64,000 nucleotides of DNA from Scatophagus argus (GCF_020382885.2 NC_058514.1:16649749-16713748), one strand, 5' to 3'. Positions 47,001 to 57,900 are shown, numbered from the stretch's first letter. Notes: generated by a model from the sequence alone, not told the origin. Program-made: numbers and translations.

Positions 47001-50000
47001 GCCGTTCTGGATGAGAGCGTCCATGGCCTTCCTGATGGCGGGGTTTGGTGGTTCGCAGCCCTCCACCTGGGTCTTAAAGTTGTGCTCGAAGTAGGGCCCC
47101 ATCATATAGTAGTTCTCTCCCCATTCATCCACTGTGATCTTAGCTTTGGTCTGAATCACCGTGTAGATTCCTCCAACTGCAGGTTCACACACACAGTGAA
47201 AGGAAAAGGCAGCTCTATTCACATTTTTTTTCTGCAACTAAAGTCACAGTGTGTAAATCCTGCCACTAGGGGTCTCTCAGTCAAAACAATGAAAACAAAA
47301 AAACATGGTCTGATGGTGTTTAAAAGAAGTTTTTTTTTTCACATTACATTTAGTCACACTCATCAACTTCCTCCCTCACTCTCTGAGTCTCTTCTGGAAG
47401 TTGTAACGACAGGTGACCAAATGAAGCGCATCATTAGCTTGGATGTTGTTGAAAACAAAATATGTAATGTCCATTATTTTTTAGACATTTTAATGTGGAA
47501 ATGCTACATATGATATCTTTAAATGGAAGAGAAGAGACGAGAAATTAAAGAGTTCATTTTCAGAACTTTTATGGAGATGATTTTGGAGTTTTTATTTAAT
47601 ATTTATTCATCTGTTCGTTTAGAGCTTAAAAATCAGGAAGAGTTTGAAATCAAATCCAGGTCGGAATGTTTCATGCAGAAAAAAAAAATAAGAAATTGAA
47701 AATTAAAAGAAAAGCTGATCTCATGAAGTCCATCCACCAGTTTCAATAGAAAACTTCTCTTTCAGTGTCCTCTTTGTCTTCAGCAGTCCTAGAGGTAAAG
47801 TGGAGGACAGTTTCCTCTCATGATGATGTGCAGTTTTTCATATAATTTTCTATACGTTTTTTCACGTGAATGAAACAGTATAAATGCTCCATTCTGGACA
47901 TGTAGAGAGTGATGTTTATATTGTTTTTGTTAAACTCAAAAGCAGAGCATGTGCTTATTCTGTGTTTACACATTCTAAAATTTTAATGTTCAGTGGCTTC
48001 TCCGTAATGAGGGCGAAACTGGGAAAACTGGGAATTTTCTGTTTCGCAACAGACTAGAACACATGGAAATGTTTTTCCCTCGCTTAACAACAATAACAAA
48101 AAAAAACAAATATTGATGTGAAAAGACTGAGCCCATAATGACGTCTGAACTGCATCAGAGAGCAGGCATTACATAATAGCGGAGGGTGGGGGAGACAGAA
48201 TGATCGATAACCTCTGAACAGTTTGACAACACGACCGTATACGGCACGTTTCTGTGAAAATGCAGATTTCACGGGTGCGAGCGCTATGACAGAAACCAGA
48301 GCAAATAAATTCCAACGACACAATTACGCCTGTTTAACGTAAAAATCTGAGAGGCTCACAAAGAAGCCACTTAAGCTCAAAGATAAAGCACTGTGTTGTG
48401 ATGTATAAGCTGTGCCCTCGATTAACAAATGAACAAAGGCCTAGACAAAGCACTTCTCTGCACAGCGATCTTTGGAGCTGATAGATTACTAAAAGTTACT
48501 GAAGTTCCAAATTTAAATACGCTCTTCATTTTATTAAAAGAGACAAAAAATATACATAATGAGAGCTGACTCACTTGCAAGGAAGCTGTAGAATAATAAC
48601 CAATATGATTGCTGGAAAGAATCATAATGATGCCTATATGGCGATGTATGTAATGTGTGTATCTGTCCTGTCTCATGTGAAAATGGTGTTCGCCAAGGTG
48701 GGATTCTGTCACATATTTGAAGAAGAATCACTCACTGAATTTGTCTTCTGCATTTGACCCATCCTTAGTTGAACACACACATGCAACAACCGGCAAATTA
48801 CATGCAGTGAAACACACACAGGAGCAGTGGGCTGCCACTATCAAGGGGAGCAAATTCGGGTTTAATTGCCTTGCTCAAGGGCAGCACGTCAACTGGCTAA
48901 TGGGGGGGTAATTTTTCACATTAATCACTCCACCACACCCAAATTTTTCCTGCCCGTCCGGTGGGGGAATCGAACCAGTGACCCTCTGATCACAAGCTGT
49001 TTCTCCAACTTCCAACCCCCCTGCTCACAGTGTATAAGGATGACCTAGCAAAACAAGTGAATGGATATAGCAGGCTGTCTGTAAACTGTTATTAATCATC
49101 TCATTGACCTGGTTATTCTCAGTCCTACAGTACAGGGTTGCAGCAATCTCTCATGACATCAAATTTAATACCGGACGGACCATCAACACCAGCAGATGTT
49201 AAGAAAGTGCACAAGAATATAGAAAACAAAAATAAACAAACAAGCAAGAAACACCACAAATAATAAATACACACAAAAGTACACACCCGGAGGCATCAGT
49301 CAGTTTGACGTTTACTACTGCAGTACGGCCTCTGTAACCTCTGCTTGTTTTAGGCTGCTGTTTCAAATCCCAACTGATACCGAGACGCAAAGGAGCTCTT
49401 AAACTGATTCAGTTTACACCGCTGAGCTCTGTAGCACCCAACTGATGGTAACGGCATGGCTGTTGTGTGAGCCACTTCCAACACATATGATGTACAGGTT
49501 TATGAACAGTGTCACAGAAGCTTTAACCAGCCCAGGATAGACTGCTGTTGGTGCTTAGGCTCCGAAACAGGTAAACTAACCTACTGATGAACCGTTTGGG
49601 GAATGATCATGATGAATTGTTGTGGTTATACTCTTTTTCTTCAACCTTTTTTTTATTGCAATGGGCCTTTAAAAATTGAAAGTGTAATAAAGTTTGAACT
49701 ACATAGAATAACCAATCAGAGTTGGGTCAGGAGGCTAAAACAGCCGAAGCAATATCTGTTCCACTTATCTGCAGTTTAATGTTTAGCTCTTCAGATAGAG
49801 CAGACTGCCTCTATGCTCACAGGATTTCAATGTTTGCTCTTTAAGGGGCAAAGAGGCACATTCTTGCTTAAAATAGTACCAATGCAGCCAACCAGTCAGA
49901 ATTTTAAAGTGATTTTGATCCAAAATGAAGACCATATGCAAATATTTGAAATGAACAGACTGAGTCATGAAATGTGAAAAAAATAAATATTTGAATTGTC

Positions 50001-50417
50001 TCAAGGAGATTAAATAGAACACAACTGGACTTGATCGTGTTCGATTCTCACTTTTCACCTCTCATCCAAGAGGCTTCTTGGATCAGAGGCGAAATGTCTT
50101 CAAAGACGTATAACCAAGTCCACTTGCTTTCGATTCAATCTCCTTGAGACAGCTATGACCTGGAAAAACGAGAATATCCTCAGACATATTTGAATTGTGT
50201 TAAACATTTGGAAGGCCTACTGTAGTTGAACCTGTGCTTACTACATGGATCTACCAGTTCCAACATCTGATTTTTTTACACTTATGATCTTACCTTTGTT
50301 GGTGACCTCCCAGGCCACCTCGAAGAGCAGCAGGTCTTCCACAGGCAAGTCATCCTCCTCCCAGGCTGGCAGCACCCCGCTCAGGGATGTCATGGACAGG
50401 GATCGTGTCAGTGGCAT
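32026..50417 (-). CDS. gys2: Glycogen [starch] synthase, liver (GT3 family)
   Basis: This cytosolic enzyme transfers glucose from UDP-glucose to growing glycogen. Exons, 5' to 3' on minus: 50417-50294, 47176-46995, 45509-45318, 45233-45048, 43632-43488, 43232-43115, 42985-42865, 42763-42657, 42214-42155, 42013-41935, 39662-39549, 35750-35624, 35089-34994, 34830-34667, 33950-33870, 32244-32026. They join to 704 codons (human GYS2 703). Visible are the N-terminal phosphosites (RSLSMTSL), the UDP-glucose loop [12 protein letters not shown] (from residue 42), the E-x7-E catalytic pair EPWGYTPAE (512/520), and the glucose-6-phosphate arginine cluster [14 protein letters not shown] (580-593). The C-terminal phosphosite run is [12 protein letters not shown]. 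The short acidic tail, without the longer muscle-type tail, fits the liver isoform. The intron 3 donor (GAG|GTCAGC) is weak. kiss2 is divergent upstream. Confidence 0.97.
33290..33640 (+). mobile_element. Internally deleted Tc1-type copy in gys2 intron 15
   Basis: The left terminal repeat (TATAGACAAAAGTACTGAG, from 33304) runs directly into late transposase sequence closely matching the copy at 2838-3366. It includes AACTTGACTGGCCCACAC and CTGACCTCAACCCCATG (the SPDLNP box). The middle of the element is missing, so it is a short non-autonomous derivative. Confidence 0.8.
36675..36720 (+). repeat. Family C fragment
   Basis: CATCCATCCATTTTCTATAC followed by TGCTTTGTCC is a short inverted piece of the family C tail seen at 22125-22432. 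Confidence 0.5.
37130..37640 (+). repeat. Unclassified repeat-like segment with internal duplications
   Basis: A 142-codon open frame (37134-37562) encodes a low-complexity product. The DNA repeats CTAGCCTCC three times, and a unit of roughly 33 bp is duplicated (TAGTTGGCGACATGGCC, then CAGTTGGTGGCCTGGCC, at 37561-37620). The sequence just before it (ACATGGACCCCCGCAGAC) looks like the start of a retroelement gag-type frame. It lies in gys2 intron 11. Not recognised with confidence. Confidence 0.4.
37732..38616. mobile_element. 885-bp non-autonomous DNA transposon (MITE) with GGGCCCG ends
   Basis: The left end GGGCCCGTTTTTTCAAAAG and the right end CTTTTGAAAAACCGGGCCC are inverted copies of each other. 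Subterminal DNA on both sides is dense in GGATTA/ATCCGGAT-type words (for example GATCCGGATC near 38477). There is no transposase frame. Both flanks carry CTG, a possible 3-bp target duplication if the element starts at GGCCCG. GGGCCCG-type ends resemble Harbinger/ISL2EU families. It is inserted in gys2 intron 11. Confidence 0.8.
42521..42652 (+). repeat. Family B repeat abutting the gys2 exon 8 donor
   Basis: CAATTTCAATTTCAATTTAT, then ATTGTCTCTAGATGCTTTAC, then AGCAAGCAGACAGTGGCAAG: almost identical to the copy at 59643-59802. Homology stops at 42652. The exon 8 boundary is at 42657/42656, so intron bases from +5 onward are repeat-derived. Confidence 0.85.
45651..45762 (-). repeat. Family A repeat in gys2 intron 2
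   Basis: The reverse complement of the family A signature at 1-85 (TTTATTTCTATAACGCC, then TCATGACACTTTCCAG), with a CAATTCAGTTCAAATTCAGT start. Confidence 0.8.
48715..49035 (-). repeat. tRNA-derived SINE (minus strand)
   Basis: On the minus strand GGTTCGATTCC (about 48966-48976) is a perfect Pol III B box. The downstream body (CTCAAGGGCAGC, CTGCATTTGACCC on plus) matches the better copy at 53845-54090. The tRNA-like head is decayed. Confidence 0.7.
49990..50190. repeat. Stem-loop repeat, Penelope-like element tail
   Basis: Arms of about 39 bp (GTCTCAAGGAGATTAAAT at 49998 against its complement ending at 50150) match at roughly 85% and enclose a 75-nt loop. Inside the loop is a smaller hairpin (CCAAGAGGCTTCTTGG). 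The text TGAGACAGCTATGACCTGG next to it is a block I associate with Penelope-like retroelement ends in fish. It lies in gys2 intron 1. Confidence 0.55.
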
Positions 50418-50637
50418 CTTGAAATGTCTGGAGGTCCAACAGAAACCACCTGGAATCTGAAATTGTAGCAGTCTGAAGAGAAATCCTTCAAACAAGCCTG
50501 CAGGTGGAGGTCCTGGGCTCAGCAGGAACAGTCCTCCAGAACACAACAGGACAAGATAAAAGAGGGGCAAAGAGCTTCCACCCCGCCTACTGAGGCTGAC
50601 CTCCAGTGAGCAGGAGAGGACATTTACCTTCCATAGA

Positions 50638-50662
50638 TACACACACACACACACACACACAG
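50638..50662 (+). repeat. (CA)n microsatellite upstream of gys2
   Basis: A CA run of about 25 bp, 220 bp upstream of the gys2 start codon. Confidence 0.95.
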
Positions 50663-50969
50663 ACATGAGGGTGAAAGGTTTGGTGGACTTGTGTGTGACG
50701 ACCTGAATGTGATTGTGAAATGTAAATGAATGAAAGGACAGCCCACAAGGACAGCGACAGACATTTTCAAAGGATGTCTTCATGGCAGAGTGTCCATCTT
50801 GAATTCAGCCTCATTACTGTACTGTTGCCCTTCTTTGATTTTGTGCTTTTTTTAAAAAAAAAAACAATAAATTTTGGCTTTGTTTTAGTTTTTCCTTGTT
50901 GAGAGTAATTGACAGGCACATTGCAATTAATCAATGGAGAAAAAATGTGAAAGAGCCAGCTTGAAATTT

Positions 50970-51165
50970 TTTAATACTCATCCATCAATTATCTATATTG
51001 CTTCATCTGTGCTGGGTTATGTGTTCGTGTGTGTGCGTGCATGCGTGTGTGTGTGTGGAGTAGGGGTGGGGGGACGGTTACAGACGCTCACACACTCACA
51101 CTCCTAAGGGCAATGTAGAGTGGCCAATTAACCTAACTTGCATGTTTGCGGGCCCGCAGGAGGAA
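50970..51165 (-). repeat. Degenerate family C repeat
   Basis: ATCCATCAATTATCTATATTG leads, through a TGTG run, to GGGCAATGTAGAGTGGCC and AATTAACCTAACTTGCATGT, the reverse complement of the family C body. Confidence 0.6.
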
Positions 51166-51694
51166 AACTTTTTCGATATATATTATATAAATATGTAAGA
51201 TATCTTAGATGATGCGGTAACATTTGTCTTTTTGTGTTATTTTGGGACACCGCAGCTTATGCAGCCCTCTGGCTTGTCTAAACCTCTGCCTCCGAGCACA
51301 CCAAATATCAGAACCAACAAATGCGTTTCATGGAACGCTGAGAATACCGATTTAAACTTTAGAATACTAACTATAAAATCAGAAACTATGAAAAAAAATC
51401 AGAGAATCTGGAAAAATACTCACTCACTTTAACCTGTTGATGACGGCTTTCGTTTCTCATTTGCACTGTTAGCTATCTGAGTCAGCGAGACACCTGTTGA
51501 CAACAGTCTATTGATGAAATAATATTTATCATATTTTAGCGCCATCATACACATAATACATTTCAAGTTGAAAAACAAAGCACTAATGCAGATACTCACA
51601 CACACCGACGGCTTGTGAGCGTGCTCAACATTCTCAAGCCTTCATTTGATATTTTCAGCTTTTAAAGTTTCTCATGAACTATTTCCAGAACATC

Positions 51695-51775
51695 GTTATC
51701 ACCATAGTCATCGTCACCATAGTCATCATCATCATCATCATTATGCACTTCATCTTATAGTCGTCATCATCATCA
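51695..51775 (+). repeat. Imperfect (ATC)n tract
   Basis: Runs of ATCATCATC and CACCATAGTCATCGTC form a degenerate triplet repeat about 550 bp upstream of the kiss2 start. Confidence 0.75.
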
Positions 51776-52181
51776 TAGCTGCTGATGTCATCCTGTCTGT
51801 GATTTATTTTTTTGTTTTTGGAAAGCCGTGAACACTTTGGTGTTTAATTTGTGCTTTGGTCCTCCAGTTCTTCATCGGTGTCTTCCACACACAAAGCAGA
51901 ACTCAGAACAGTTCTTTTCACTCCAGCTTTCTGTTGCTGCTCAATGCATTGCTGTAGGAAGACACGATTGCGCAATTACGCGTCCCGGCCATGTTATTGT
52001 CACTTATTTTGATTTCAGTATGTTCATACGGTTGCCATTTTGTCCACATGCAGTCACATATTATCCCAGCAGCAAGTCTGAGCTGTCAACATTTCCCAGA
52101 AGAGTTGATGAATGATGCATTTCAGAACCTCCAGCAGCAGACAGCTCCGCAATTTAGAGAGCAGAGACACAGGCGGCTGTG

Positions 52182-52230
52182 ATTGGCTGTGAGCTTGCAG
52201 GAGCAAGAGGTCACCTGGTGGGAATATAAA
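52182..52230 (+). promoter_or_regulatory. kiss2 core promoter: CCAAT, AGGTCA half-site, TATA
   Basis: An inverted CCAAT box (ATTGG, 52182-52186), a nuclear-receptor half-site AGGTCA (52208-52213) and TATAAA (52225-52230) lie in order before kiss2. The expected start of transcription is about 52255-52260. The half-site is of interest because fish kiss2 is known to respond to sex steroids; a full palindromic ERE is not visible. Confidence 0.6.
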
Positions 52231-52304
52231 CCGGGTGTGATAGGAGTGAATGCATCAGTACCATCTGAGTAGGTGAACACGGGATTTCTATGTTCTGTCC
52301 AGGT

Positions 52305-53197
52305 ATGAGAATCGTGGCTCTGGTGGCGGTGTGCGGGCTGATCGTTGCTCAGGATGGAGGCAGCGTGGGCGCACTTCTGCCGGGATATGACTCTACACAG
52401 AGGACACGTGCAACAGGTGGGAAAACCAATCACTTGTATTGTTTTAATTTTAGGTACTTTTTAAGGTACTTATACTCTCCTTTCGCTCTATTTTCTACAT
52501 TTCATAAGGAAATGTTGTACTTTTAAACTTACTCCAATGTTGCTTTTCTGATTGCAGTATTACATATTTAACATCTGAACAACTTATGATATTTGATGTA
52601 TTATTTTTAAATACGCGTTTATATTTTTTATGGATTTTCGAATGCTAGAATTTTAGATGTTTTGTCTAAGTCCTCTAAGTTCTATTATTACTTCTATTAC
52701 GTATCAAAATGATAATAGATTGAAACAAGTCTGTCAAATATTCATGATTGTGAAACCACAAGCACTTGTTGCACATTTAGTGGCTTACTGCTGTTGGCTT
52801 ACATTCTGCAGAAGACACATTAAGAGTAAAATTAGCCTTCTGTTGTGATTTGGAAGCAGTGAGTGATGATAAATTCCTATTTATTTGATCAGTCCGGTGC
52901 TGATGCTGATGTTTGCTGCTGTTCTCGTCAGGATCAGTCCTCTCTGCACTCAGGAGAAGCACTGCAGGAGAGTTGCTGGCAGAAGATCCCAATCTGTGTT
53001 TCTCCCTGAGAGAGAATGAAGACCAGTGGCAGCTCCTGTGCAACGATCGCCGGAGTAAATTTAACTTCAACCCATTCGGCCTCCGCTTTGGGAAACGCTA
53101 CAATGGCTATATTTACAGGAGAGCTGTTAAAAGAGCCAGGACAAGTAACTTCTCACCCCTTTCTCTCTTCTCACGAGAACTGGAGGTGCCTACCTGA
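52305..53197 (+). CDS. kiss2: Kisspeptin-2 prohormone
   Basis: This is the precursor of the amidated RF-type peptide that activates the kisspeptin receptor and controls GnRH neurons and reproduction in fish. Two coding exons, 52305-52416 and 52932-53197, join to 125 codons. The signal peptide is MRIVALVAVCGLIVAQ. The core decapeptide FNFNPFGLRF lies at residues 81-90, preceded by RRSK (77-80) and followed by GKR (amidation and cleavage, 91-93). Cys60 and Cys74 are the paired cysteines upstream of the peptide in percomorph Kiss2. The tail YIYRRAVKR and the end LFSRELEVPT are percomorph-like. I chose the ATG at 52305 because its reading matches Kiss2 of other perciform fish; an in-frame ATG at 52290 would add MFCPG. 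The neighbours gys2 and ldhb confirm the Kiss2 locus. Confidence 0.97.
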
Positions 53198-53309
53198 GAG
53201 AGATGTGACTTCCTCTGAGGACTTCTGTCCCTTTGGTGAAAAGTCAACATGTCACAAATCCATGTGTTAAACATAGGTCTTTATCTTTACAGAAAATGAT
53301 GTTTGTGTG

Positions 53310-53315
53310 AATAAA
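53310..53315 (+). terminator. kiss2 poly(A) signal
   Basis: AATAAA 113 nt after the kiss2 stop codon. Confidence 0.75.
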
Positions 53316-53844
53316 ACTTTTTGTACCAACTCATTTACTGTGAAATAACTTTACAATAATTTGCATTTTGTAACATTTGTCTCCGTATGTTAAAGTAAAA
53401 TGTCATTAAAAAAAGAAGTCAATAGTAACATTTTTAAATTGCACTGCAGACAATACACGGGACTGCAGCAGTACAAACAATACAAACAAACGCACAAAGG
53501 ATCATCTCACATCCAATTCAATATTCAACTAGTGACTTCAGACTGCGACCACCTGTACACACGGACTGCCTTTTGTCGGTGAAAATCTCCTGGTTGGGAA
53601 CACTGACATGGATGGATTGTTGTTAAATACATTTACTCTTTGTTATTGACTTTGAATCTTGCTAGCTTAATATCAACTTTTTGGCTCATAGCTGAGCCAC
53701 AGTAGAGGAGGCTACATTTATCTCCCATTGCAGAAGTTCTATCTACATTTGGATTTCCTTTAGGTTCTTTCTTTAAATGTTTATTTGTATCTTTTGAAAT
53801 CTTAATTTGATTTCATTAAAGCTTTTGTAAAGATGAAAGTGACA

Positions 53845-54090
53845 TATTTTGTCATTGGAGGGAACTCACTCCAACGAAATTTGTGCTCTGCATTTAACCC
53901 ACCCAAGTGATGTGCACACACACACAGCAAACCCGGGGCAGTGGGCGACCGCGTGCAGCGCCCGGGGAGCAGTGGGGGTTAGGTACCTTGCTCAAGGGTA
54001 CCTCAGCCATGGACACCGGGACAGGGAATCGAACCAGCGATCCACCGGTTACGGGTCCGACACCCTAACCGCTGATCCACGACTACTTAG
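53845..54090 (-). repeat. tRNA-derived SINE (minus strand), good copy
   Basis: Read on the minus strand from about 54087 it shows an A box (TGGATCAGCGG) and a perfect B box (GGTTCGATTCC, near 54025-54035) about 35 nt further on. The SINE body with CTTGAGCAAGG and GGGTTAAATGCAGAG follows. The A box has drifted from the tRNA consensus. It lies between the convergent kiss2 and ldhb genes. Confidence 0.8.
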
Positions 54091-54991
54091 GAAAGATCTA
54101 ACTTACAGAAATAAATTTGTCGTATTTAATTGGACAACATTAAGCTTGATGAGAATCTTCGTCAAACGGCTCAGTCGTTTTAGAAAAACAGAACACATTC
54201 ACACACAACCTTTCATGAGGTTCAAATTTATTAAGTTACACATTACTCTTTCCAGCAGGGTTTAGACACAACACAAGACCAGACAGTCACACATTTCCAC
54301 TCTCCTCTGCTGCTCCATCTCCTATTGTTAACACTGAGGAAACAGGAGGGGAAGACACAGTTACACTCACAACGTCACCCTTTCATTGTGCTCTGTTGTC
54401 ACTCAGCAGCATGCAGGTGTCTGTCTGCTGCACAGTACCACAAGGTGGGAGGAAACCAGTGTCCTTTATTATGTTTAGGGTCTTTCTCCAGACGTTTAGG
54501 GTCTTTTTTTCTCAGTGTTTCCCTGTAGGGGACTAAATGAACAACAAGGTGCAGTAAGTTGCGGAGGACAATAGTGACATTTTTGGCTTTTTGAGGTTTG
54601 TTTTGATCCTGGTCCAAACATAAGAATCCATAAAGAGTACAGTAACACAGGTCAGCTTACACCTCCTAACACAAACACAGTAACACAGCAACTTCATCCT
54701 ACAAGCTGTTGGGGAGCAAATGTGCTTATTTATTCATAAAGGAGCACACCAGTGTTTTCTAGGCCAGTCAGACGATTGGCAGAAATGAAACCTATGAAAT
54801 GTCAGATGGTGACATAACTTGAGCTCTGATTAGATAAAACAATCAGTCAGATGATGTTACTGGCACAACTTAAAAAACACTGGCATTGTCCTTCAAAATA
54901 AGAGTGATAGTCTAAGAGAGAGGGACATTATAAAAGGGGTGTGTGCGTGTTGACGGCCCCTCTGCATCGTGACTGTGGACTACATGTGAGA
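54091..54991. other. ldhb 3' untranslated region and kiss2-ldhb spacer
   Basis: Minus-strand AATAAA hexamers (TTTATT on plus) occur at about 54729-54734 and 54226-54231 and are candidate ldhb poly(A) signals. No coding exon is seen. Confidence 0.5.
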
Positions 54992-57900
54992 TCAGATGTC
55001 CTTGAGGTCCTTCTGAATGCCCCACAGGGTGTCCGCACTCCTCCTCAGTTGGGCCACCTCGTCGTCCGTCAGGGTCATGTTGACAACGCTGCTCACGCCA
55101 GTGCTGTTCAGCACACAGGGCAAAGACAAGAAGACCTCCTCGCCAATACCATACATGTCCTGCAGAAAATACATACACATACAGAGAGTCAGGTGAAGAA
55201 ATTCACTAAGCTTAACAAAAACACAGCATATAAGCATTTACTGTCTGGTCTACTCGCCAACATAAAGGGGCTAGATGGCGCTTGAGTTGCTCAAAGTGCT
55301 AAAAAACTTAACTGCAATGTCTCATTCCTGAAATCACGTCCCGGTTACACAAGACAATCCACAGGTTTTGTTGTGAGCAGTTTCATGTAGGAGCGATCTC
55401 ATTACTGAATCACTGCGCAGACGGAGGCGTGGTGAAAGGCTAACGAAGCTAGCGGAGGTTGGAACTCAGCCGATCACGCAATCACAAAGCTCTGGTCCCA
55501 ACCACAACTGGGACGCGGTTTCGGCTCTTTGAGCACCATAAATGATGTGCTGTCTAGATCAATTATATTGGAGCGAAGGCAAAAGTGTCTATAATCAGTA
55601 CAGCTCAACAATTTCCTGCGGGATCAATAAAGTTCTTATCTTATCTTAGTGCGGGCCATACATTTTGAGCATCATGATCCATGAGAAATTATTAGTTTGA
55701 ATATAAGAATTTAAGTCTAAGTCTAGCAGAGCTTAACAATTAAATCATTTTATCCGCATTGTAGTGAGTGCAGGGCTAAACTGGTTTGCTTCTTGAATTA
55801 GTGCAGTATATGTGGCTTTTGTCCTTGAGATGGACAAAATGTTGTCCAACACAGAGCAGAAATGGCTGAGGAGAATGGTGATCACTTCATAAAAAGTTCA
55901 AAAAGTAAGCATTTCAGATATCTGTCAGGAAGTGTGTGTGTGTGTTGTGTTGTGTGTAACATATAAATTTTAAACTGTTAAGCCAAATTACAACAAACAG
56001 GAGGAAATCTAATGAATTCAATTCAATTCAATTCAATTCAGTTTATTTATATAGCGCCAATTCACAACAAAAGTTATCTCATGACACTTTCCAATTAGAG
56101 CAGGTCTAGACCAAACTCTTTAATTAAATTGTAATACAGAGAGCCCAACATTCCCCCTTGAGCAAGCACTCGGCGACAGTGGTGAGGAAAAACTGCCTTT
56201 TAGAAGGCAGAAACCTCGGAGCAGAGCCCGGCTGAAATAATGAATGAGTCAGCTATGTCTGTGTGTGTCTGTGTGTGTGTGTGTGTGTGTGTCAGACCTT
56301 GACCATGGTGGAGACAGGATGGACACGGCTCAGGTTCTTGACGATGCTTTCAGTCAGATCTGCCACGCTCAGACCGATGGCCCAGTTGGTATAGCCCTTC
56401 AGCTTGATCACCTCGTAGGCACTGAGACACAAAGCGTCACTCAGTTAACATCTACAATGTGTGTGTGTGTGTGTGTGAAATGTTCTTCTGTTCTGTTCTG
56501 AAAGTCTTTCCGTACAGGAAAATTTCATGTACAAATGCAGCTTATGTTATCCTTTTTATCTATGAGTGACATGCAAACAGCCAATCGTTTAACAGGTGTG
56601 TGGTTCAGTCACAGCATCACCATGCGACACAACAACAGAAACAGTGAGTGAGAAAATAAGTGCACATGGTAAAAGTTATTAAAAATAGGTCATTAAAGTT
56701 ATTAAATATCAACAATTATCAAAGCTATATGAAATGAAACATTTCATCATAATAATTTTATTCATAGTAATTTCACAAGCACACAAACATAATTTTACAT
56801 CTGCATAAATGTGTGAATGTGTATCACAAAATCAGTTATTATTTACATTCTTTCTACAATAAATCATAAGCACATCTACCATTAATAGAGTAATGAAAAG
56901 TTGTTAAATAATAGCCAATATATTATGCCAGAGCCGTTTATTCTGTTCTTCAATGTATGATGAATGACATCACTGAGTCTCTGATGCACATTAGCCTGAG
57001 CTCTGACGAGGCAGTAAGACAGTGAGTGAAGCTTGCATTAACACTGTCAGGGTTGGAGGTTACATTTCCACTGGGACCATTTAAACTCAAACTGTAATCA
57101 CTCATGGCTCAGATAACAGAAGCACTCACAGCTCTCCCACTGACAGGCAATGTTAAATAATGACACAGAGTACCAACGCTCGTGTGCAGGACAGACGTTA
57201 TTATCGCATTTAACGTGGGAGATTAACCTTCTTGTCTCGTGTTTTATCTCCATTAAGCAGCCATGACAGGATGCATTGTGTGGTCTGAGAGATAAAACTA
57301 CTGTGTGTCCTCAACTGAACAGCAGCAGAATTCTCAATAAACTAACCTATGTATTAAGAGTTTCTGTTTGGTTCTTTTTAGAGAAGAAAATGGAAGCACC
57401 GTAACTCTTCTTCTATGTAAATTCACTGAGGTGATATGGGAAAAGTTTAGCTTCCCAGATAATGAACAGCACCTCATGTAAGAAGGGTGTTATTTTCTCT
57501 GGCAGGAGGGATTAGCTCCTGGGGGGATTGCATAGACCTGTGTTAAAAAAATCGATTCTCAGATTCCGAATCGATTCTCAGATTCCGAATCGATTCTCAT
57601 GTTATTTTCTAAAGATCGATTTTTTTTTTAATAAATTTTCCCCCGGTGAACTTTAACCCCACTAGTCGCGTCACTGAATTGACCCATGCACGCGTAGTGT
57701 GAAGATATCGAAACAATGAACATGGCGTCGGACACTAGCGATAACGTTAGCCAAGCCCAGGCTTTGAAAACGCCCGAAATGTTCAAAGTTACTATCTGGC
57801 ACCATTTCGGGTTCAGAAACAACAAAGACAAGCAAAGACAAGCTTGACAAAAGCAAAGCGATTTGCATGGAATGCCATATGGAAGTGAAGTATTGCGGAA

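Larger units (their letters stand above)
50418..52180. other. gys2-kiss2 divergent spacer
   Basis: It holds the gys2 promoter and 5' UTR, a (CA)n run at 50638-50662, a degenerate family C piece at 50970-51165 and a CAT/ATC triplet-rich tract at 51695-51775. No independent gene is seen; the long minus-strand frame through 50241-50783 is gys2 exon 1 plus chance open sequence. Confidence 0.5.

Noticed and set aside
47082..47513. 143-codon plus-strand open frame
   Set aside because: Partly antisense of gys2 exon 2; there is no homology and poor codon quality beyond it.
50241..50783. 180-codon minus-strand open frame
   Set aside because: Only its 3' part (50417-50294) is coding, as gys2 exon 1. 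The rest is 5' flank with a CA repeat that happens to stay open.
54025..54090. Candidate tRNA gene on minus strand
   Set aside because: The B box is perfect, but the sequence continues into a SINE body and does not form a clean tRNA cloverleaf by eye.
53849..54265. 138-codon plus-strand open frame
   Set aside because: It lies mostly on the antisense of a tRNA-derived SINE with A and B boxes.
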